64,000 nt of DNA from contig NZ_CP063418.1 of assembly GCF_013184985.2 (NCBI RefSeq), positions 2,604,001 to 2,668,000 on the forward strand. Reading direction: 5' to 3'. Positions 33,879-43,806 of the stretch are shown one piece after another. Within the stretch, counting starts at the first letter, position 1; every line of letters begins with the position of its first letter. A program made the translations under genes and the position numbers. The notes under the pieces were generated by a model. That model was not told the DNA's origin. It saw only the letters and a program-made list of their open reading frames with translations, and searched no databases. The stretch is from Actinomyces faecalis (GTDB taxonomy: Bacteria > Actinomycetota > Actinomycetes > Actinomycetales > Actinomycetaceae).

Positions 33879-33956
33879 TTGATGACTGACAAGTGGCATT
33901 TGTCAGTCATCAACACGCCCATGATTGAACACAAGTGGCACTTGTCAGTCATCAAC
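33879..33956. repeat. Palindrome and direct repeat upstream of fic
   Basis: A perfect 14-bp inverted repeat, TTGATGACTGACAA (33879-33892) and TTGTCAGTCATCAA (33900-33913), spacer GTGGCAT. Its right part recurs 42 bases downstream as a 26-bp direct repeat (33889-33914 and 33931-33956, one mismatch), where the inner ACAAGTG-G-CACTTGT is itself a palindrome. Lies 40-120 bases upstream of the fic start; candidate operator or a small repeat element. AT content is higher than the surroundings. Confidence 0.65.
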
Positions 33957-34001
33957 GTGGTCGAGATGCCGCACAACAGCTCTTTCTCAGGCATCACAGG
34001 A

Positions 34002-34043
34002 CGTGTGTGCTCCCCGAGCACTTACGCTCGGGGAGCACACACG
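34002..34043. terminator. nrdF terminator
   Basis: Perfect 18-bp stem CGTGTGTGCTCCCCGAGC (34002-34019) with its complement at 34026-34043, loop ACTTAC, 27 bases after the nrdF stop. Confidence 0.85.
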
Positions 34044-34069
34044 CCTTGCAGGATCGGCTCAGTCGAGCG

Positions 34070-35080
<1,011 letters not shown>

Positions 35081-35220
35081 CTACCGACCGGTACCGACAG
35101 GAACGGGCCGCCCCGACCCGGCCCGGCAAATCTCACCTGTGCCGGTCACCTCACGGGGCCACCGTCACGCGCCCACCCGCTTGGGCCCCTCTCAGCCGCA
35201 CGCCCCTCATACTGAGGCCC

Positions 35221-35892
35221 ATGAGCAGCTCCTCCGCCTTCGCTCCCCGGCTTCCTGAGACTGTCACCCGGCTGGAAGCCATGCTCGACGACGGCGCCAG
35301 CCGTGTCGTCGTCGGCCTTACCGGGGGCCCAGGGTCAGGGAAGTCCACACTGGCCCGGCTCCTGGCCAGTGAGCTGGCGAACCGTGGCCTGTTGGCCGGT
35401 GAGGTCCCCATGGACGGCTTTCACATGTCCAACACGGTTCTGGACGAGCTGGGCCGTCACGGACGCAAGGGGGCGCCGGACACCTTTGACGTGGCCGGCT
35501 ACCTGGCGCTCCTCGACAGGGTGCGCCTGACAGGGCCTCACGGTCCGACTGAGGTCCTCGCCCCCGTCTACCGACGCGACCTGCACGAGCCCGTGGCCGC
35601 AGGCACGCGGGTGTCCGGGCCCGGCGTCGTCGTCACCGAGGGCAGCTACCTGGCCCTGGACTCCCACGGATGGGAGGAGGCTCGCAAGCGCATCGACCTC
35701 CTCATCATGCTTGAGGTCCCCGAGCACGACCTCATCTCCCGCCTCATACGCCGACACAAGGACTTCGGCCGCTCGCACGTCGACGCCGCCCACTGGGTGC
35801 GCGCTGTCGACGTCCCCAACAGCCGGGTCGTGGCCTCGTGCGCTGATCGCTGCGACGTGGTGTGGCGCTCGGAGGAGACCGAGCAGAACTGA
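35221..35892 (+). CDS. P-loop nucleoside/nucleotide (sugar or pantothenate) kinase family protein
   Basis: 223 residues. Walker A GGPGSGKSTLA, then PMDGFHMSNTVLDELGR (substrate-binding DGFH common to pantothenate kinase, uridine kinase and the YggC/FrcK-like kinases), APVYRRDLHEP, and VVTEGSYLALDSHGWEEAR. Cytoplasmic phosphotransferase; substrate unknown, though the YFH-type sequence is closest to the fructokinase-like YggC group. Start ATG at 35221 has CATACT seven bases upstream (leaderless-looking); an upstream in-frame start lies in non-homologous sequence. Antiparallel between nrdF and nrdE. Confidence 0.75.
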   Translation: MSSSSAFAPRLPETVTRLEAMLDDGASRVVVGLTGGPGSGKSTLARLLASELANRGLLAGEVPMDGFHMSNTVLDELGRHGRKGAPDTFDVAGYLALLDRVRLTGPHGPTEVLAPVYRRDLHEPVAAGTRVSGPGVVVTEGSYLALDSHGWEEARKRIDLLIMLEVPEHDLISRLIRRHKDFGRSHVDAAHWVRAVDVPNSRVVASCADRCDVVWRSEETEQN

Positions 35893-36064
35893 GCCAGTCA
35901 GGAGACAACCATCAGGTGGCCGACGACAGAACAGACTGAGGAACGGGCTCCTCTGCCGTCTTTGAGGGGGCCAGCGCCCGCACCGCCGAGCGTCAGGAGC
36001 GCCCCTGGGACGGCAGGCAGCCGGAGGCTCACTCAGGATCCCCGAGCCGCCTGCAGATGCTGAT

Positions 36065-36113
36065 GACGACGGCGGGGCTCACCTTCCCGGAGAAGGTGAG
36101 CCCCGCCGTCGTC
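36065..36113. terminator. Terminator after nrdE
   Basis: Perfect 22-bp stem, 36065-36086 with 36092-36113, loop CCGGA; ends 22 bases before the nrdE stop codon at 36135 and also serves the converging kinase gene. Confidence 0.85.
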
Positions 36114-36134
36114 GGCTCCGGACTGCTCTCCGGA

Positions 36135-38288
36135 TCAGAGCATGCAGGACACGCAGCCCTCGACCTCGGTACCCGTGAGCGCGGCCTGGCGCAGACGGAT
36201 GTAGTAGAGGGTCTTGATGCCCTTGCGCCAGGCGTAGATCTGGGCCTTGTTGACGTCTCGCGTGGTCGCGGTGTCCGGGAAGAAGAGCGTCAGGCTCAGC
36301 CCCTGGTCCACGTGCTGGGTGGCCACGGCATAGGTGTCGATGATCTTCTCGGGGCCGATCTCGTAGGCGTCCTGGTAGTACTCCACGTTCTCGTTGGTCA
36401 TGTAGGGCGCCGGGTAGTAGACACGCCCGATCTTGCCCTCCTTACGGATCTCGATCTTGGCCACGATCGGGTGGATCGAGGAGGTCGAGTTGTTGATGTA
36501 GGAGATCGAGCCGGTAGGCGGCACCGCCTGGAGGTTGCGGTTGTACATACCGGTCTCGTGGATCCGCTTGGCCAGGGCAGCCCAGTCCTCACGGGTGGGG
36601 ACGGTGATCGAGGAGCGCTCGAAGAGCTCCTTGACCTTGTCCGTCACCGGCACGAAGTCCTGGGTGGTGTACTTCTCGAAGAACGTGCCGGAGTAGTAGT
36701 CCGAGTCCTCAAAGCCCACGAAGGACTCCCCGCGCTCCACCGCCAGCTCGTTGGTCGCGGTGAGGGCCGCGTAGAGCACGCAGGCGAAGTAGACGTTGGT
36801 GAAGTCCAGGCCCTCCTCGGACCCGTAGAAGATGTGCTCGCGAGCCAGGTAGCCGTGCAGGTTCATCTGGCCCAGGCCGATGGCGTGGGACTCGTGGTTA
36901 CCACGGTTGATGGAGGGCACCGAGGGCAGGTCCACCTGGTCCGAGACCGCGGTCAGCCCTCGCACGGCGGTGCGGATGGTGCGCATGAAGTCCGGGGAGT
37001 CCATCGTCTTGGCGATGTTGAGGGAGCCCAGGTTGCAGGAGATGTCCTTGCCCACGTGCTCGAAGGACAGGTCCTCGTTGAGCGTGGAGGCCTCGGAGAC
37101 CTGAAGGATCTCCGAGCACAGGTTGGACATGATGACCTTGCCCTTGATGGGGTTGGCCCTGTTGACCGTGTCCTCGAACATGACGTACGGGTAGCCGGAC
37201 TCGAACTGGATCTCAGCCAGGGTCTGGAAGAACTGGCGCGCGTCGATACGCGTCTTGTGGATACGCGGGTCGTCCACCATCTCCCGGTACTTCTCCGTCA
37301 CCGAGATGTCGGAGAAGGGCACCCCGTAGACGCGCTCGACGTCGTAGGGGCTGAACAGGTACATCGGCTCCCTGTTCTTGGCCAGCTCGAAGGTGATGTC
37401 CGGGATGACCACGCCCAGCGAGAGGGTCTTGATGCGGATCTTCTCGTCCGCGTTCTCACGCTTGGTGTCCAGGAACCGCATGATGTCCGGGTGGTGGGCG
37501 TGCAGGTACACCGCTCCCGCACCCTGACGGGCACCGAGCTGGTTGGCGTAGGAGAAGGAGTCCTCCAGCAGCTTCATGACCGGCACGACGCCGCTGGACT
37601 GGTTCTGGATCCGCTTGATAGGCGCGCCCATCTCACGCAGGTTGGTCAGCAGCAGGGCCACGCCGCCGCCACGCTTGGACAGCTGGAGCGCAGAGTTGAT
37701 GCCGCGCGCGATGGACTCCATGTTGTCCTCGATACGGACGAGGAAGCAGGAGACAGGCTCACCGCGCTGGGCCTTGCCCTCGTTGAGGAAGGTCGGGGTC
37801 GCCGGCTGGAAGCGACCGGTCATCATCTCCTCGATGAGGTCGAGCGCGAGCTGCTCGTCGCCGTCGGCAAGAGCGAGGGCCACCATCGACACACGGTCCT
37901 CGAAGCGCTCCAGGTAGCGCTTGCCGTCGAAGGTCTTGAGCGTGTACGAGGTGTAGTACTTGAAGGCACCCAGAAAGGTCTGGAAACGGAACTTGTGCGC
38001 GTAGGCGGCCTTGAAGGCCTTCTTGACGAAGTCCGGGGAGTACCTGTCCAGGATGTGGCCCTCGTAGTAGCCCTCCTCGACCAGGTACTCCAGCTTCTCC
38101 TCCAGGTCGTGGAAGAAGACGGTGTTCTGGTTGACGTGCTGGAGGAAGTACTGACGCGCGGCCTCATGGTCGGCGTCGAACTGGATCTGGCCGTTCGCGT
38201 CGTAGAGGTTCAGCTTGGCGTTGAGGGCGTGGTAGTCGAGGCTCGGGTCAACCGTCTCAGAGCCAGTGTCCGTCAGCGTGTCTGCCAA
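36135..38288 (-). CDS. nrdE: Class Ib ribonucleotide reductase, alpha subunit NrdE
   Basis: 717 residues. Active-site features: SNLCSEI (redox Cys), ACVLYAALT (second Cys region), [39 protein letters not shown] and the C-terminal redox pair CVSC in EGCVSCML. Reduces ribonucleoside diphosphates with the radical from NrdF and electrons from NrdH. Start: no ATG or GTG is available at the right place; the frame upstream is antisense of nothing known and lies inside nrdI, so the TTG at 38288 (GGACACGTTTTGGCA), overlapping the nrdI end by 16 bases, is chosen; it gives the normal length. Confidence 0.93.
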   Translation of the reverse strand: MADTLTDTGSETVDPSLDYHALNAKLNLYDANGQIQFDADHEAARQYFLQHVNQNTVFFHDLEEKLEYLVEEGYYEGHILDRYSPDFVKKAFKAAYAHKFRFQTFLGAFKYYTSYTLKTFDGKRYLERFEDRVSMVALALADGDEQLALDLIEEMMTGRFQPATPTFLNEGKAQRGEPVSCFLVRIEDNMESIARGINSALQLSKRGGGVALLLTNLREMGAPIKRIQNQSSGVVPVMKLLEDSFSYANQLGARQGAGAVYLHAHHPDIMRFLDTKRENADEKIRIKTLSLGVVIPDITFELAKNREPMYLFSPYDVERVYGVPFSDISVTEKYREMVDDPRIHKTRIDARQFFQTLAEIQFESGYPYVMFEDTVNRANPIKGKVIMSNLCSEILQVSEASTLNEDLSFEHVGKDISCNLGSLNIAKTMDSPDFMRTIRTAVRGLTAVSDQVDLPSVPSINRGNHESHAIGLGQMNLHGYLAREHIFYGSEEGLDFTNVYFACVLYAALTATNELAVERGESFVGFEDSDYYSGTFFEKYTTQDFVPVTDKVKELFERSSITVPTREDWAALAKRIHETGMYNRNLQAVPPTGSISYINNSTSSIHPIVAKIEIRKEGKIGRVYYPAPYMTNENVEYYQDAYEIGPEKIIDTYAVATQHVDQGLSLTLFFPDTATTRDVNKAQIYAWRKGIKTLYYIRLRQAALTGTEVEGCVSCML

Positions 38289-38746
38289 AACGTGTCCAAT
38301 CCTTCTGTGACGCGTGCGACGTCGGTGGGGGTGCCAAGAAGCTCGTAGCGGTACAGGAACGGCACCTTGAGCTTGGCGGAGATGATGTCTCCGGCGAGGC
38401 AGTAGGCCTCGCCGAAGTTGGTGTTGCCCGAGGAGATGACTCCCCGGCACAGCATGCGGTTGTCCTCGTTGTTGAGGAACTTGATGACCTGCTTGGGGAC
38501 AGCACCACGGATGCTGCCACCCCCGTAGGTGGGGACGACAAGCACGTACTCGCGCTCCACCGTCAGCGGCTCGTCCTGTGGGCGCAGCGGGATCCGTGCG
38601 CTCGGATAGCCCAGCTTGGTGACGAAGCGGTGAGTGTTCTCCGAGGTGGAGGAGAAGTAGACGAGGAACGGGCCGTCGTCAGCCTCAGGCCCTGAGGTGG
38701 CTGAGGCTGACGACGCAGCCTCGTTCTGGGTGGTCGAGAGGCTCAC
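38273..38746 (-). CDS. nrdI: Class Ib RNR flavodoxin NrdI
   Basis: 157 residues. FMN-binding loop [17 protein letters not shown] and [12 protein letters not shown] are characteristic of NrdI, which supplies oxidant for the manganese-tyrosyl radical of NrdF. Start GTG at 38746 (VSLSTTQNE). The N-terminal about 25 residues are a Ser/Ala/Glu-rich tail not found in minimal NrdI proteins. Lies between nrdH and nrdE, overlapping nrdE. Confidence 0.92.
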   Translation of the reverse strand: MSLSTTQNEAASSASATSGPEADDGPFLVYFSSTSENTHRFVTKLGYPSARIPLRPQDEPLTVEREYVLVVPTYGGGSIRGAVPKQVIKFLNNEDNRMLCRGVISSGNTNFGEAYCLAGDIISAKLKVPFLYRYELLGTPTDVARVTEGLDTFWQTR

Positions 38747-38765
38747 GGCTGCGAGTCGCCCCGGC

Positions 38766-39011
38766 TCAGATCGCGACAGCCTCGACAGCGGTAGCCAGAG
38801 CCTTGATCTTGTCCGGGCGGAAGCCTGACCAGTGGTCCTCACCGGCCATGACGACCGGCGCCTGGGCGTAGCCGAGGGCCTTGACCTGCTCCAGAGCCTC
38901 GGCGTCCACGGAGATGTCCACCGTGGAGTACTCCAGGCCAGCCTTGTCCAGGGCGCGGTAGGTGGCGTTGCACTGGACGCAGTTGGGCTTGCTGTAGACG
39001 GTGATCGCCAT
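38766..39011 (-). CDS. nrdH: Glutaredoxin-like protein NrdH
   Basis: 81 residues. Active site CVQC (C11, C14) in [16 protein letters not shown], and [11 protein letters not shown] at the C-terminus, the standard NrdH marks. Passes electrons from thioredoxin reductase to NrdE. ATG at 39011; first gene of nrdH-nrdI-nrdE. The 19-base gap to nrdI suggests one transcript. Confidence 0.95.
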   Translation of the reverse strand: MAITVYSKPNCVQCNATYRALDKAGLEYSTVDISVDAEALEQVKALGYAQAPVVMAGEDHWSGFRPDKIKALATAVEAVAI

Positions 39012-39155
39012 GTCAGTCACTTCCTGGCTCTGGTGTGGACGGGTGGTCACGATGGTTCCGCAAGCCTGACTGAGGGGCACCCTGGTGGGATTCCAACGGT
39101 GTAAGCACACGGATGTAGTTCGCGGGAGGGCAAGGGCGCCTCGCGAGGCAAGACA

Positions 39156-39171
39156 CTACCCCTTGGGGTAG
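39156..39171. promoter_or_regulatory. 16-bp palindrome upstream of nrdH, candidate operator
   Basis: CTACCCCTTGGGGTAG is a perfect palindrome of NrdR-box length (16 bp), 145 bases before nrdH, but its centre (CCCCTTGGGG) does not match the usual AT-rich NrdR consensus. A second less perfect ATCACCCCAAGATGATG lies 25-30 bases further, a spacing similar to paired NrdR boxes. Assignment to NrdR is speculative. Confidence 0.35.
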
Positions 39172-39401
39172 GAACTCGCCATCACCCCAAGATGATGTGG
39201 CCGATGTGTCGTTGTGCATCACAACCTTCCTTCCTGTGGACAGCGTTCCAACCCCTGTGGGCAAGTGCTTCGAGCGCCTTCCAGCGCTCTCTCACCGATC
39301 CCCTCCCGGAGGTCCTCGAAACGGCAGAACCATCGTCACCCGAGGGTCCGACACAAATTCCTGCGCTCCACCCGCAGACGTCTCCGCCACCCCCACGACC
39401 G

Positions 39402-39422
39402 TTGTCCCCACCCTGGGGACAA
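39402..39422. promoter_or_regulatory. Inverted repeat upstream of the 3H-domain repressor gene
   Basis: TTGTCCCCA (39402-39410) and TGGGGACAA (39414-39422) with a 3-base spacer, about 135 bases before the ATG at 39557; a candidate autoregulatory operator. Confidence 0.4.
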
Positions 39423-39556
39423 GACGGGCGAACTCGCCTTGCTCACACCCCCACCCTCGGCGTGTCGCTCCTGCCCGGACCGCGTGCGACCACCGTGCTA
39501 GGTTCCAGGCGCCCCACCACAGTCGGGGCCGCAGAGCCTCACGAGGAGGAAGGACT

Positions 39557-40069
39557 ATGGAGGCCACCCAGCGCCGCGCGGCGATCCTGACCCGGCTCTC
39601 TCAGACCAGCACCCCGGTACCTGCCGCCGTGCTCGGCGAGGAGATGGGAGTCTCCCGCCAGATCGTCGTCGGCGATATCGCTCTCCTGCGGGCAGCAGGC
39701 CACCCCGTGCGGGCAACCAATCGCGGCTATGTCCTGGCACGCCCGTCCCACGCACCTAGGCGCTCAGTCACCGTGCGCCACAGCAACGAAGCTGCCGCCC
39801 GTGAGCTGCGCACCATCCTGGCAGCCGGAGGGAGCGTCCTGGACACCTCAATCGAGCACGGCCTGTACGGACAGATCACCGTTGACCTCCTTATCCGCTC
39901 ACAGGAGGACCTAGAGGACTTCCTCGCGCGCCTGAGCACCACACCACATGCCTCTCCCCTATGCACCCTCACCGACGGCTGGCACACCCACACCATCGAG
40001 GCCGCCAACGAGGAGGTTCTTGACGCCGTCGAACAGGCTCTGGATGAGCTCGGGATCCTGCAGAGGTAG
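39557..40069 (+). CDS. Niacin-responsive transcription repressor (HTH_11 + 3H domain, NiaR/NadR type)
   Basis: 170 residues. Residues 1-60: HTH with GEEMGVSRQIVVGDIALLRAAGHPV and a winged segment ending RGYVLARP. Residues 70-170: 3H domain, whose conserved histidines appear in VRHSNEAAARELR, EHGLYGQITVDLLI and HTHTIEAA; this domain binds a metal and nicotinic acid. Proteins of this kind repress NAD biosynthesis and niacin uptake genes. Start ATG at 39557 follows a strong GGAGGAAGGACT. No target gene lies next to it, so its regulon is elsewhere. Confidence 0.85.
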   Translation: MEATQRRAAILTRLSQTSTPVPAAVLGEEMGVSRQIVVGDIALLRAAGHPVRATNRGYVLARPSHAPRRSVTVRHSNEAAARELRTILAAGGSVLDTSIEHGLYGQITVDLLIRSQEDLEDFLARLSTTPHASPLCTLTDGWHTHTIEAANEEVLDAVEQALDELGILQR

Positions 40070-40081
40070 CACCGCCTAGTC

Positions 40082-40159
40082 CGACCGCCAACGCCCCACC
40101 CGACCGCCAACGCCCCACCCGACCACCGAATTCGCGTGAATACGATGGTCGGACGGGGC
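40082..40159. repeat. Tandem 19-bp repeat merging into a hairpin
   Basis: CGACCGCCAACGCCCCACC at 40082-40100 and 40101-40119 (identical), then a partial third unit. The second unit's end (GCCCCACCCGACCA, 40112-40125) pairs with TGGTCGGACGGGGC (40146-40159), two mismatches, with an inner ATTC/GAAT pair. Between the 3H repressor gene and the converging GH13 gene; likely a terminator built from, or invaded by, a duplicated unit. Confidence 0.5.
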
Positions 40160-40216
40160 ATTCGTGGTCACTGAGGGCGTTAGGGGGCGGCACAGGCCTG
40201 ACGGCATCGCAGCACC

Positions 40217-42067
40217 TCAGGATCGACACATCCAGACCGTCGTCGCCGCAGGCAGTACGCGGCCGTGCCCTGCACAGGCATCCCCAGGACGTGGGTTGCT
40301 GGACACAAGAACCTCACCCACCGGCAGCTCAGCGTCCTGGTCGAAGGCCGTCCAGCACTCGACCCCACCGCGCGCGAACGCCAGGACGTGCTCGTCGCGC
40401 CGCAACCAGGTTAGTGGCTCCCGGTTGGCCGCGCCCCACAGCTGGTGACGCAGCGCCAGCCCACGCCGGTACAGCACCAGGGTCGAGCCAGAGTCCCCCT
40501 CCTCGACGTCGACGGCGTGGCTCCCCCACCCTGCCGGCTGCGGCAGGTGCGCCTCAGCCCCGCCGTCGGGCCCGAAGCCGTAGCTCGCCCCCTCAGCCGT
40601 CCAGGGCAGCGGCACCCGGCAGCCGTCGCGTCCCTTCTCCACCTCGCGGTTGCGCGAGGCGATGGGGTCCTGCAGCCGCTCCTGCGGGATGTCAGGCACC
40701 TCGGGCAGACCGAGCTCATCCCCCTGGTAGATATACATGCACCCCGGTAGCGCCATCATCAGCAGGGCACCGGCCCGCGCCCGCCGCTCTCCCAGCCCGG
40801 CGTCCTGAGCCGGGGACTCGCCGTCGGCCAGCACCCACAGGCGCGACAGACGCATCTGCCGGCCAGCCGGCGCACCGTCCGCGCCCGCTCCCGCGTCATG
40901 GGCCTGGTCGCGGTCAGCACGCACCTGCTCGACCACCTTCTCCTCAGGGTCGAATCCATAGCGCGTGGCCACCCGGAAGGTGTCGTGGCACCCCAGGACC
41001 CAGGTGGTCGAGCCACAGGCAGCCTCGTCAGCCAGACCGGCGTCGATCGCCCAGGCGTAGGAGGAGGCCGTGAAGTCAGCGTCCTGGAGCTGGAAGTTGA
41101 AGGCCTGCCCGATGGAGGCGACGTAGCGCGCACGGCGGGCCGGGTGGACACCAGCCTCGGCGACGGCGAAGCGCGGCGGGTCGTAGGAGTCCAGCACGGT
41201 ACGCCACTGGGCGTAGACCTCGTGGACCTCGTCGCGGTCAAAGAGCGCGTGGGAGCCGTCATCCGGCAGCGGCCAGTAGGGCATCTGCGCGAAGGGGCGC
41301 TCGAGCTGCTCCATGTCCTTGGTCATGCCGTGAGCCACGTCCACGCGGAAGCCGTCGACTCCGCGGTCGCACCAGAAGCGCAGCGTGTGCTCAAAGTCCT
41401 TGCGTACCGCAGGGTTGGCCCAGTTCAGGTCGGGCTGCTCGGGCGCGAAGATATGCAGGTACCACTGGTAGGGGCGCCCCGTCCCCGGTCCAGTCAGGGG
41501 CGTACCGTCCTCAGCCTGGTCCTCGACCCGCTCCCAGATGGGGCCGCCGAAGAGGGAGCGCCAGTCGTTGGGAGGCTCCACGCCACCCTCGCCTCGGCCC
41601 TCGTAGAAGTGGTAGAGCCCGCGCTCGGGGGCGTCTGGCCCACCCGCCAGCGCCGCGCGGAACCAGGCGTGACGGTTGGAGGTGTGGTTAGGCACGAGGT
41701 CCACGATCACCCGGAGCCCGACCTCGTGGAGCGCGGCGACCATGGTGTCGAAGTCCTCCAGCGTCCCGATCTCCGGGGCGACGTCGCGGTAGTCGTCGAC
41801 GTCGTAGCCGCCGTCAGCCAGGGCGGAGGGGTAGAAGGGCGAGAGCCACACGGCGTCCACGCCGAGGCGGGCCAGGTAGGGCACGCGGCTGGTGATGCCG
41901 GCGAGGTCGCCGATGCCGTTGCCGTCCGCGTCCGCGAAGGAACGCGGGTAGATCTGGTAGACGACGGCGTCCTTCCACCACTGGCGGGAGGCGGCCTCAG
42001 AGGTCTGGGAGGTCTGGGAGTCAGGAGCGGCGCCAGCGGGTGCGGTCGCGTAGGTCGAGCTAGTCAC
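40217..42067 (-). CDS. GH13 family alpha-glucosidase / oligo-1,6-glucosidase
   Basis: 616 residues. GH13 conserved regions: [44 protein letters not shown] (nucleophile Asp), [12 protein letters not shown] (general acid Glu). Region IV, normally NHD, is GCHDTFR. The C-terminal part has a beta-sandwich-like end ([12 protein letters not shown]). Probably splits small alpha-glucosides in the cytoplasm; no signal peptide. Start: GTG at 42067 ([10 protein letters not shown]), seven bases after CAGGAT; an ATG at 42076 is also in frame but lies inside the long palindrome. Follows sdaA on the same strand. Confidence 0.85.
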   Translation of the reverse strand: MTSSTYATAPAGAAPDSQTSQTSEAASRQWWKDAVVYQIYPRSFADADGNGIGDLAGITSRVPYLARLGVDAVWLSPFYPSALADGGYDVDDYRDVAPEIGTLEDFDTMVAALHEVGLRVIVDLVPNHTSNRHAWFRAALAGGPDAPERGLYHFYEGRGEGGVEPPNDWRSLFGGPIWERVEDQAEDGTPLTGPGTGRPYQWYLHIFAPEQPDLNWANPAVRKDFEHTLRFWCDRGVDGFRVDVAHGMTKDMEQLERPFAQMPYWPLPDDGSHALFDRDEVHEVYAQWRTVLDSYDPPRFAVAEAGVHPARRARYVASIGQAFNFQLQDADFTASSYAWAIDAGLADEAACGSTTWVLGCHDTFRVATRYGFDPEEKVVEQVRADRDQAHDAGAGADGAPAGRQMRLSRLWVLADGESPAQDAGLGERRARAGALLMMALPGCMYIYQGDELGLPEVPDIPQERLQDPIASRNREVEKGRDGCRVPLPWTAEGASYGFGPDGGAEAHLPQPAGWGSHAVDVEEGDSGSTLVLYRRGLALRHQLWGAANREPLTWLRRDEHVLAFARGGVECWTAFDQDAELPVGEVLVSSNPRPGDACAGHGRVLPAATTVWMCRS

Positions 42068-42068
42068 G

Positions 42069-42120
42069 GGCGGCATCCTGCCAGGTTTTGGTGTAGCGCA
42101 AAACCTGGCAGGATGCCGCC
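42069..42120. promoter_or_regulatory. 22-bp perfect palindrome between sdaA and the GH13 gene
   Basis: Arms 42069-42090 and 42099-42120 are exact complements, spacer GTGTAGCG. It is both after the sdaA stop (42136) and immediately before, or overlapping, the start of the GH13 gene, whose -10-like CAGGAT (rc) falls within it. It may terminate sdaA and at the same time carry the promoter or operator of the sugar gene. Confidence 0.7.
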
Positions 42121-42135
42121 GCTCTTGCCCCGTAC

Positions 42136-43752
42136 TCAGCACTCGACGACGTTGACGGCCAGTCCCCCGCGCGAGGTCTCCTTGTACTTGGCGAGCATGT
42201 CCTCACCCGTCTGACGCATGGTCTCGATGACGGTGTCCAGGCTGACCTGGTGGCGTCCCTCGCCCCACAGCGCCATCCGCGCCGCGTTGATCGCCTTGAC
42301 CGCGGCCACCGCGTTGCGCTCGATGCAGGGGATCTGCACCAGACCCCCCACCGGGTCGCAGGTCAGGCCGAGGTTGTGCTCCATAGCGATCTCTGCGGCG
42401 TTCTCCACCTGCGCCGGCGTGCCCCCCAGAGCCTCAGCGAGCCCTGCCGCAGCCATGGACGACGCCGAGCCGACCTCACCCTGGCAGCCCACCTCCGCCC
42501 CGGCGATAGAGGCGTTGGTCTTGATGAGTGCACCCACGGCGGTGGCGGCGAGCAGGAACCGGCGAGCGCCTTCGTCGTCCGCTCCGGGGATGAACTGCTC
42601 GTAGTAGCGCAGGACCGCCGGCACGATCCCGGCCGCACCGTTGGTCGGAGCGGTCACCACACGCCGGCCCGCGGCGTTCTCCTCGTTGACCGCGAGCGCG
42701 AACAGGTCCACCCAGTCCATGCCGCGCAGGGGGTCAGCCGTCGTGAAGGCAGCCGCCGGCCCGCTGGCCTGGGCCAGCAGGCGCTCGTGCAGACTCTTGG
42801 CCCGACGGCGCACCCCCAGCCCGCCCGGCAGGGTCCCGTCCGCTGTCATACCGGCCTCGATGCACGCCGTCATGGTCTGGCGCAGGCGGTCGAGGTAGCC
42901 CACGACCTCATCCTCCTCACGTACCGAGACCTCGTTGGCCATGACGACCTCGGACACGCGCAGTCCCTCGCGGGCGCAGATCTCCAGCAGCTCGGCCGAG
43001 GAGGAGAAGGGGTAGGGCGCGGGGGTGGCGTGAGCCTGTGCGACGACCGCGGTGGCCAGGGCACGGATCGAGGGCGAGCCGGGCCTGCCGACGTCCTCCA
43101 TGACGAAGCCGCCGCCCACGGAGTAGTAGGTGCGCCGCAGGACCTCGCCGCCAACGGCGCAGTAGGCGGTCAGTGTCAGCCCGTTGACGTGATAGGGCAG
43201 GACGCGTCCGGGCAGGAAGTGGATGTCGCTGGAGGGGGTGAAGGGGACCGCGCCCACGCCACTAACCTCCAGGCGCCCGGCCTCCTCGACCTCCTCCATG
43301 AGGTTCTCGCACACCTGGCTGGGCACGGTCTCCGGCTCGTAGCCGGCCAGCCCCATGACGACGGCACGATCGGTGGCGTGCCCGCGGCCGGTGGCACCCA
43401 GCGACCCGTAGAGCTCGACGGTGAGGCGGCTGACCGGCTCGGTGCACTGGCCGTCGCCGTGGTCGGGAGCGGGTGAGGAACCGCGCCCGGCCTCACCACC
43501 AGGCTCCAGCAGGTCCCTCACGGCCGCGTCCGCGGCGACGACGGCAGCCAGCTCGGTGGCAAAGGCCCGCCCGGCGCGCATCGGTCCCACGGTGTGCGAG
43601 GAGGAGGGCCCGATGCCGATGCGCATGAGGTCGAAGACGCTCAGCGGGCGCGAGGCCTCCTCGGCGGTGATCTCTCCGGCCAGCAGGGCAGCCGGTGTCG
43701 CGGCGTCCAGGGCGGTGGGGTGCAGGGTCGTGTCGACGGCGTCGGCGGTCAT
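42136..43752 (-). CDS. sdaA: L-serine ammonia-lyase (single-chain, iron-sulfur)
   Basis: 538 residues. N-terminal beta domain: [24 protein letters not shown], the classic SdaA start. C-terminal alpha domain with cluster cysteines in [14 protein letters not shown] and [19 protein letters not shown], the usual Fe-S-binding positions. Converts L-serine to pyruvate and ammonia. Between about residues 95 and 115 there is a glycine/serine/proline-rich insert ([19 protein letters not shown]). Start ATG at 43752. Single gene between two GH13 genes, all leftward. Confidence 0.93.
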   Translation of the reverse strand: MTADAVDTTLHPTALDAATPAALLAGEITAEEASRPLSVFDLMRIGIGPSSSHTVGPMRAGRAFATELAAVVAADAAVRDLLEPGGEAGRGSSPAPDHGDGQCTEPVSRLTVELYGSLGATGRGHATDRAVVMGLAGYEPETVPSQVCENLMEEVEEAGRLEVSGVGAVPFTPSSDIHFLPGRVLPYHVNGLTLTAYCAVGGEVLRRTYYSVGGGFVMEDVGRPGSPSIRALATAVVAQAHATPAPYPFSSSAELLEICAREGLRVSEVVMANEVSVREEDEVVGYLDRLRQTMTACIEAGMTADGTLPGGLGVRRRAKSLHERLLAQASGPAAAFTTADPLRGMDWVDLFALAVNEENAAGRRVVTAPTNGAAGIVPAVLRYYEQFIPGADDEGARRFLLAATAVGALIKTNASIAGAEVGCQGEVGSASSMAAAGLAEALGGTPAQVENAAEIAMEHNLGLTCDPVGGLVQIPCIERNAVAAVKAINAARMALWGEGRHQVSLDTVIETMRQTGEDMLAKYKETSRGGLAVNVVEC

Positions 43753-43806
43753 GAGCCCATCATGCCCGCCTCGGCCTGCGCGCCGCACTCCCCGCGCTGG
43801 CAGCAC

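Larger units (their letters stand above)
39012..39556. other. Divergent intergenic region of nrdHIE and the 3H repressor gene
   Basis: Holds no gene. Visible structures: a 12-bp palindrome GCCTCGCGAGGC (39138-39149), a 16-bp palindrome CTACCCCTTGGGGTAG (39156-39171), and TTGTCCCCA-CCC-TGGGGACAA (39402-39422). These lie in the upstream parts of the two divergent genes and are listed separately. Confidence 0.6.

Noticed and set aside
36057..38348. Long open frame on the forward strand (763 codons)
   Set aside because: Exact antisense of nrdE; the product is V/L/G/R-rich without family features, an artefact of high-GC codon use.
40082..40159. Tandem GC-rich repeats considered as a CRISPR array
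   Set aside because: Only two 19-bp units without spacers and no cas genes; a hairpin explains the rest.
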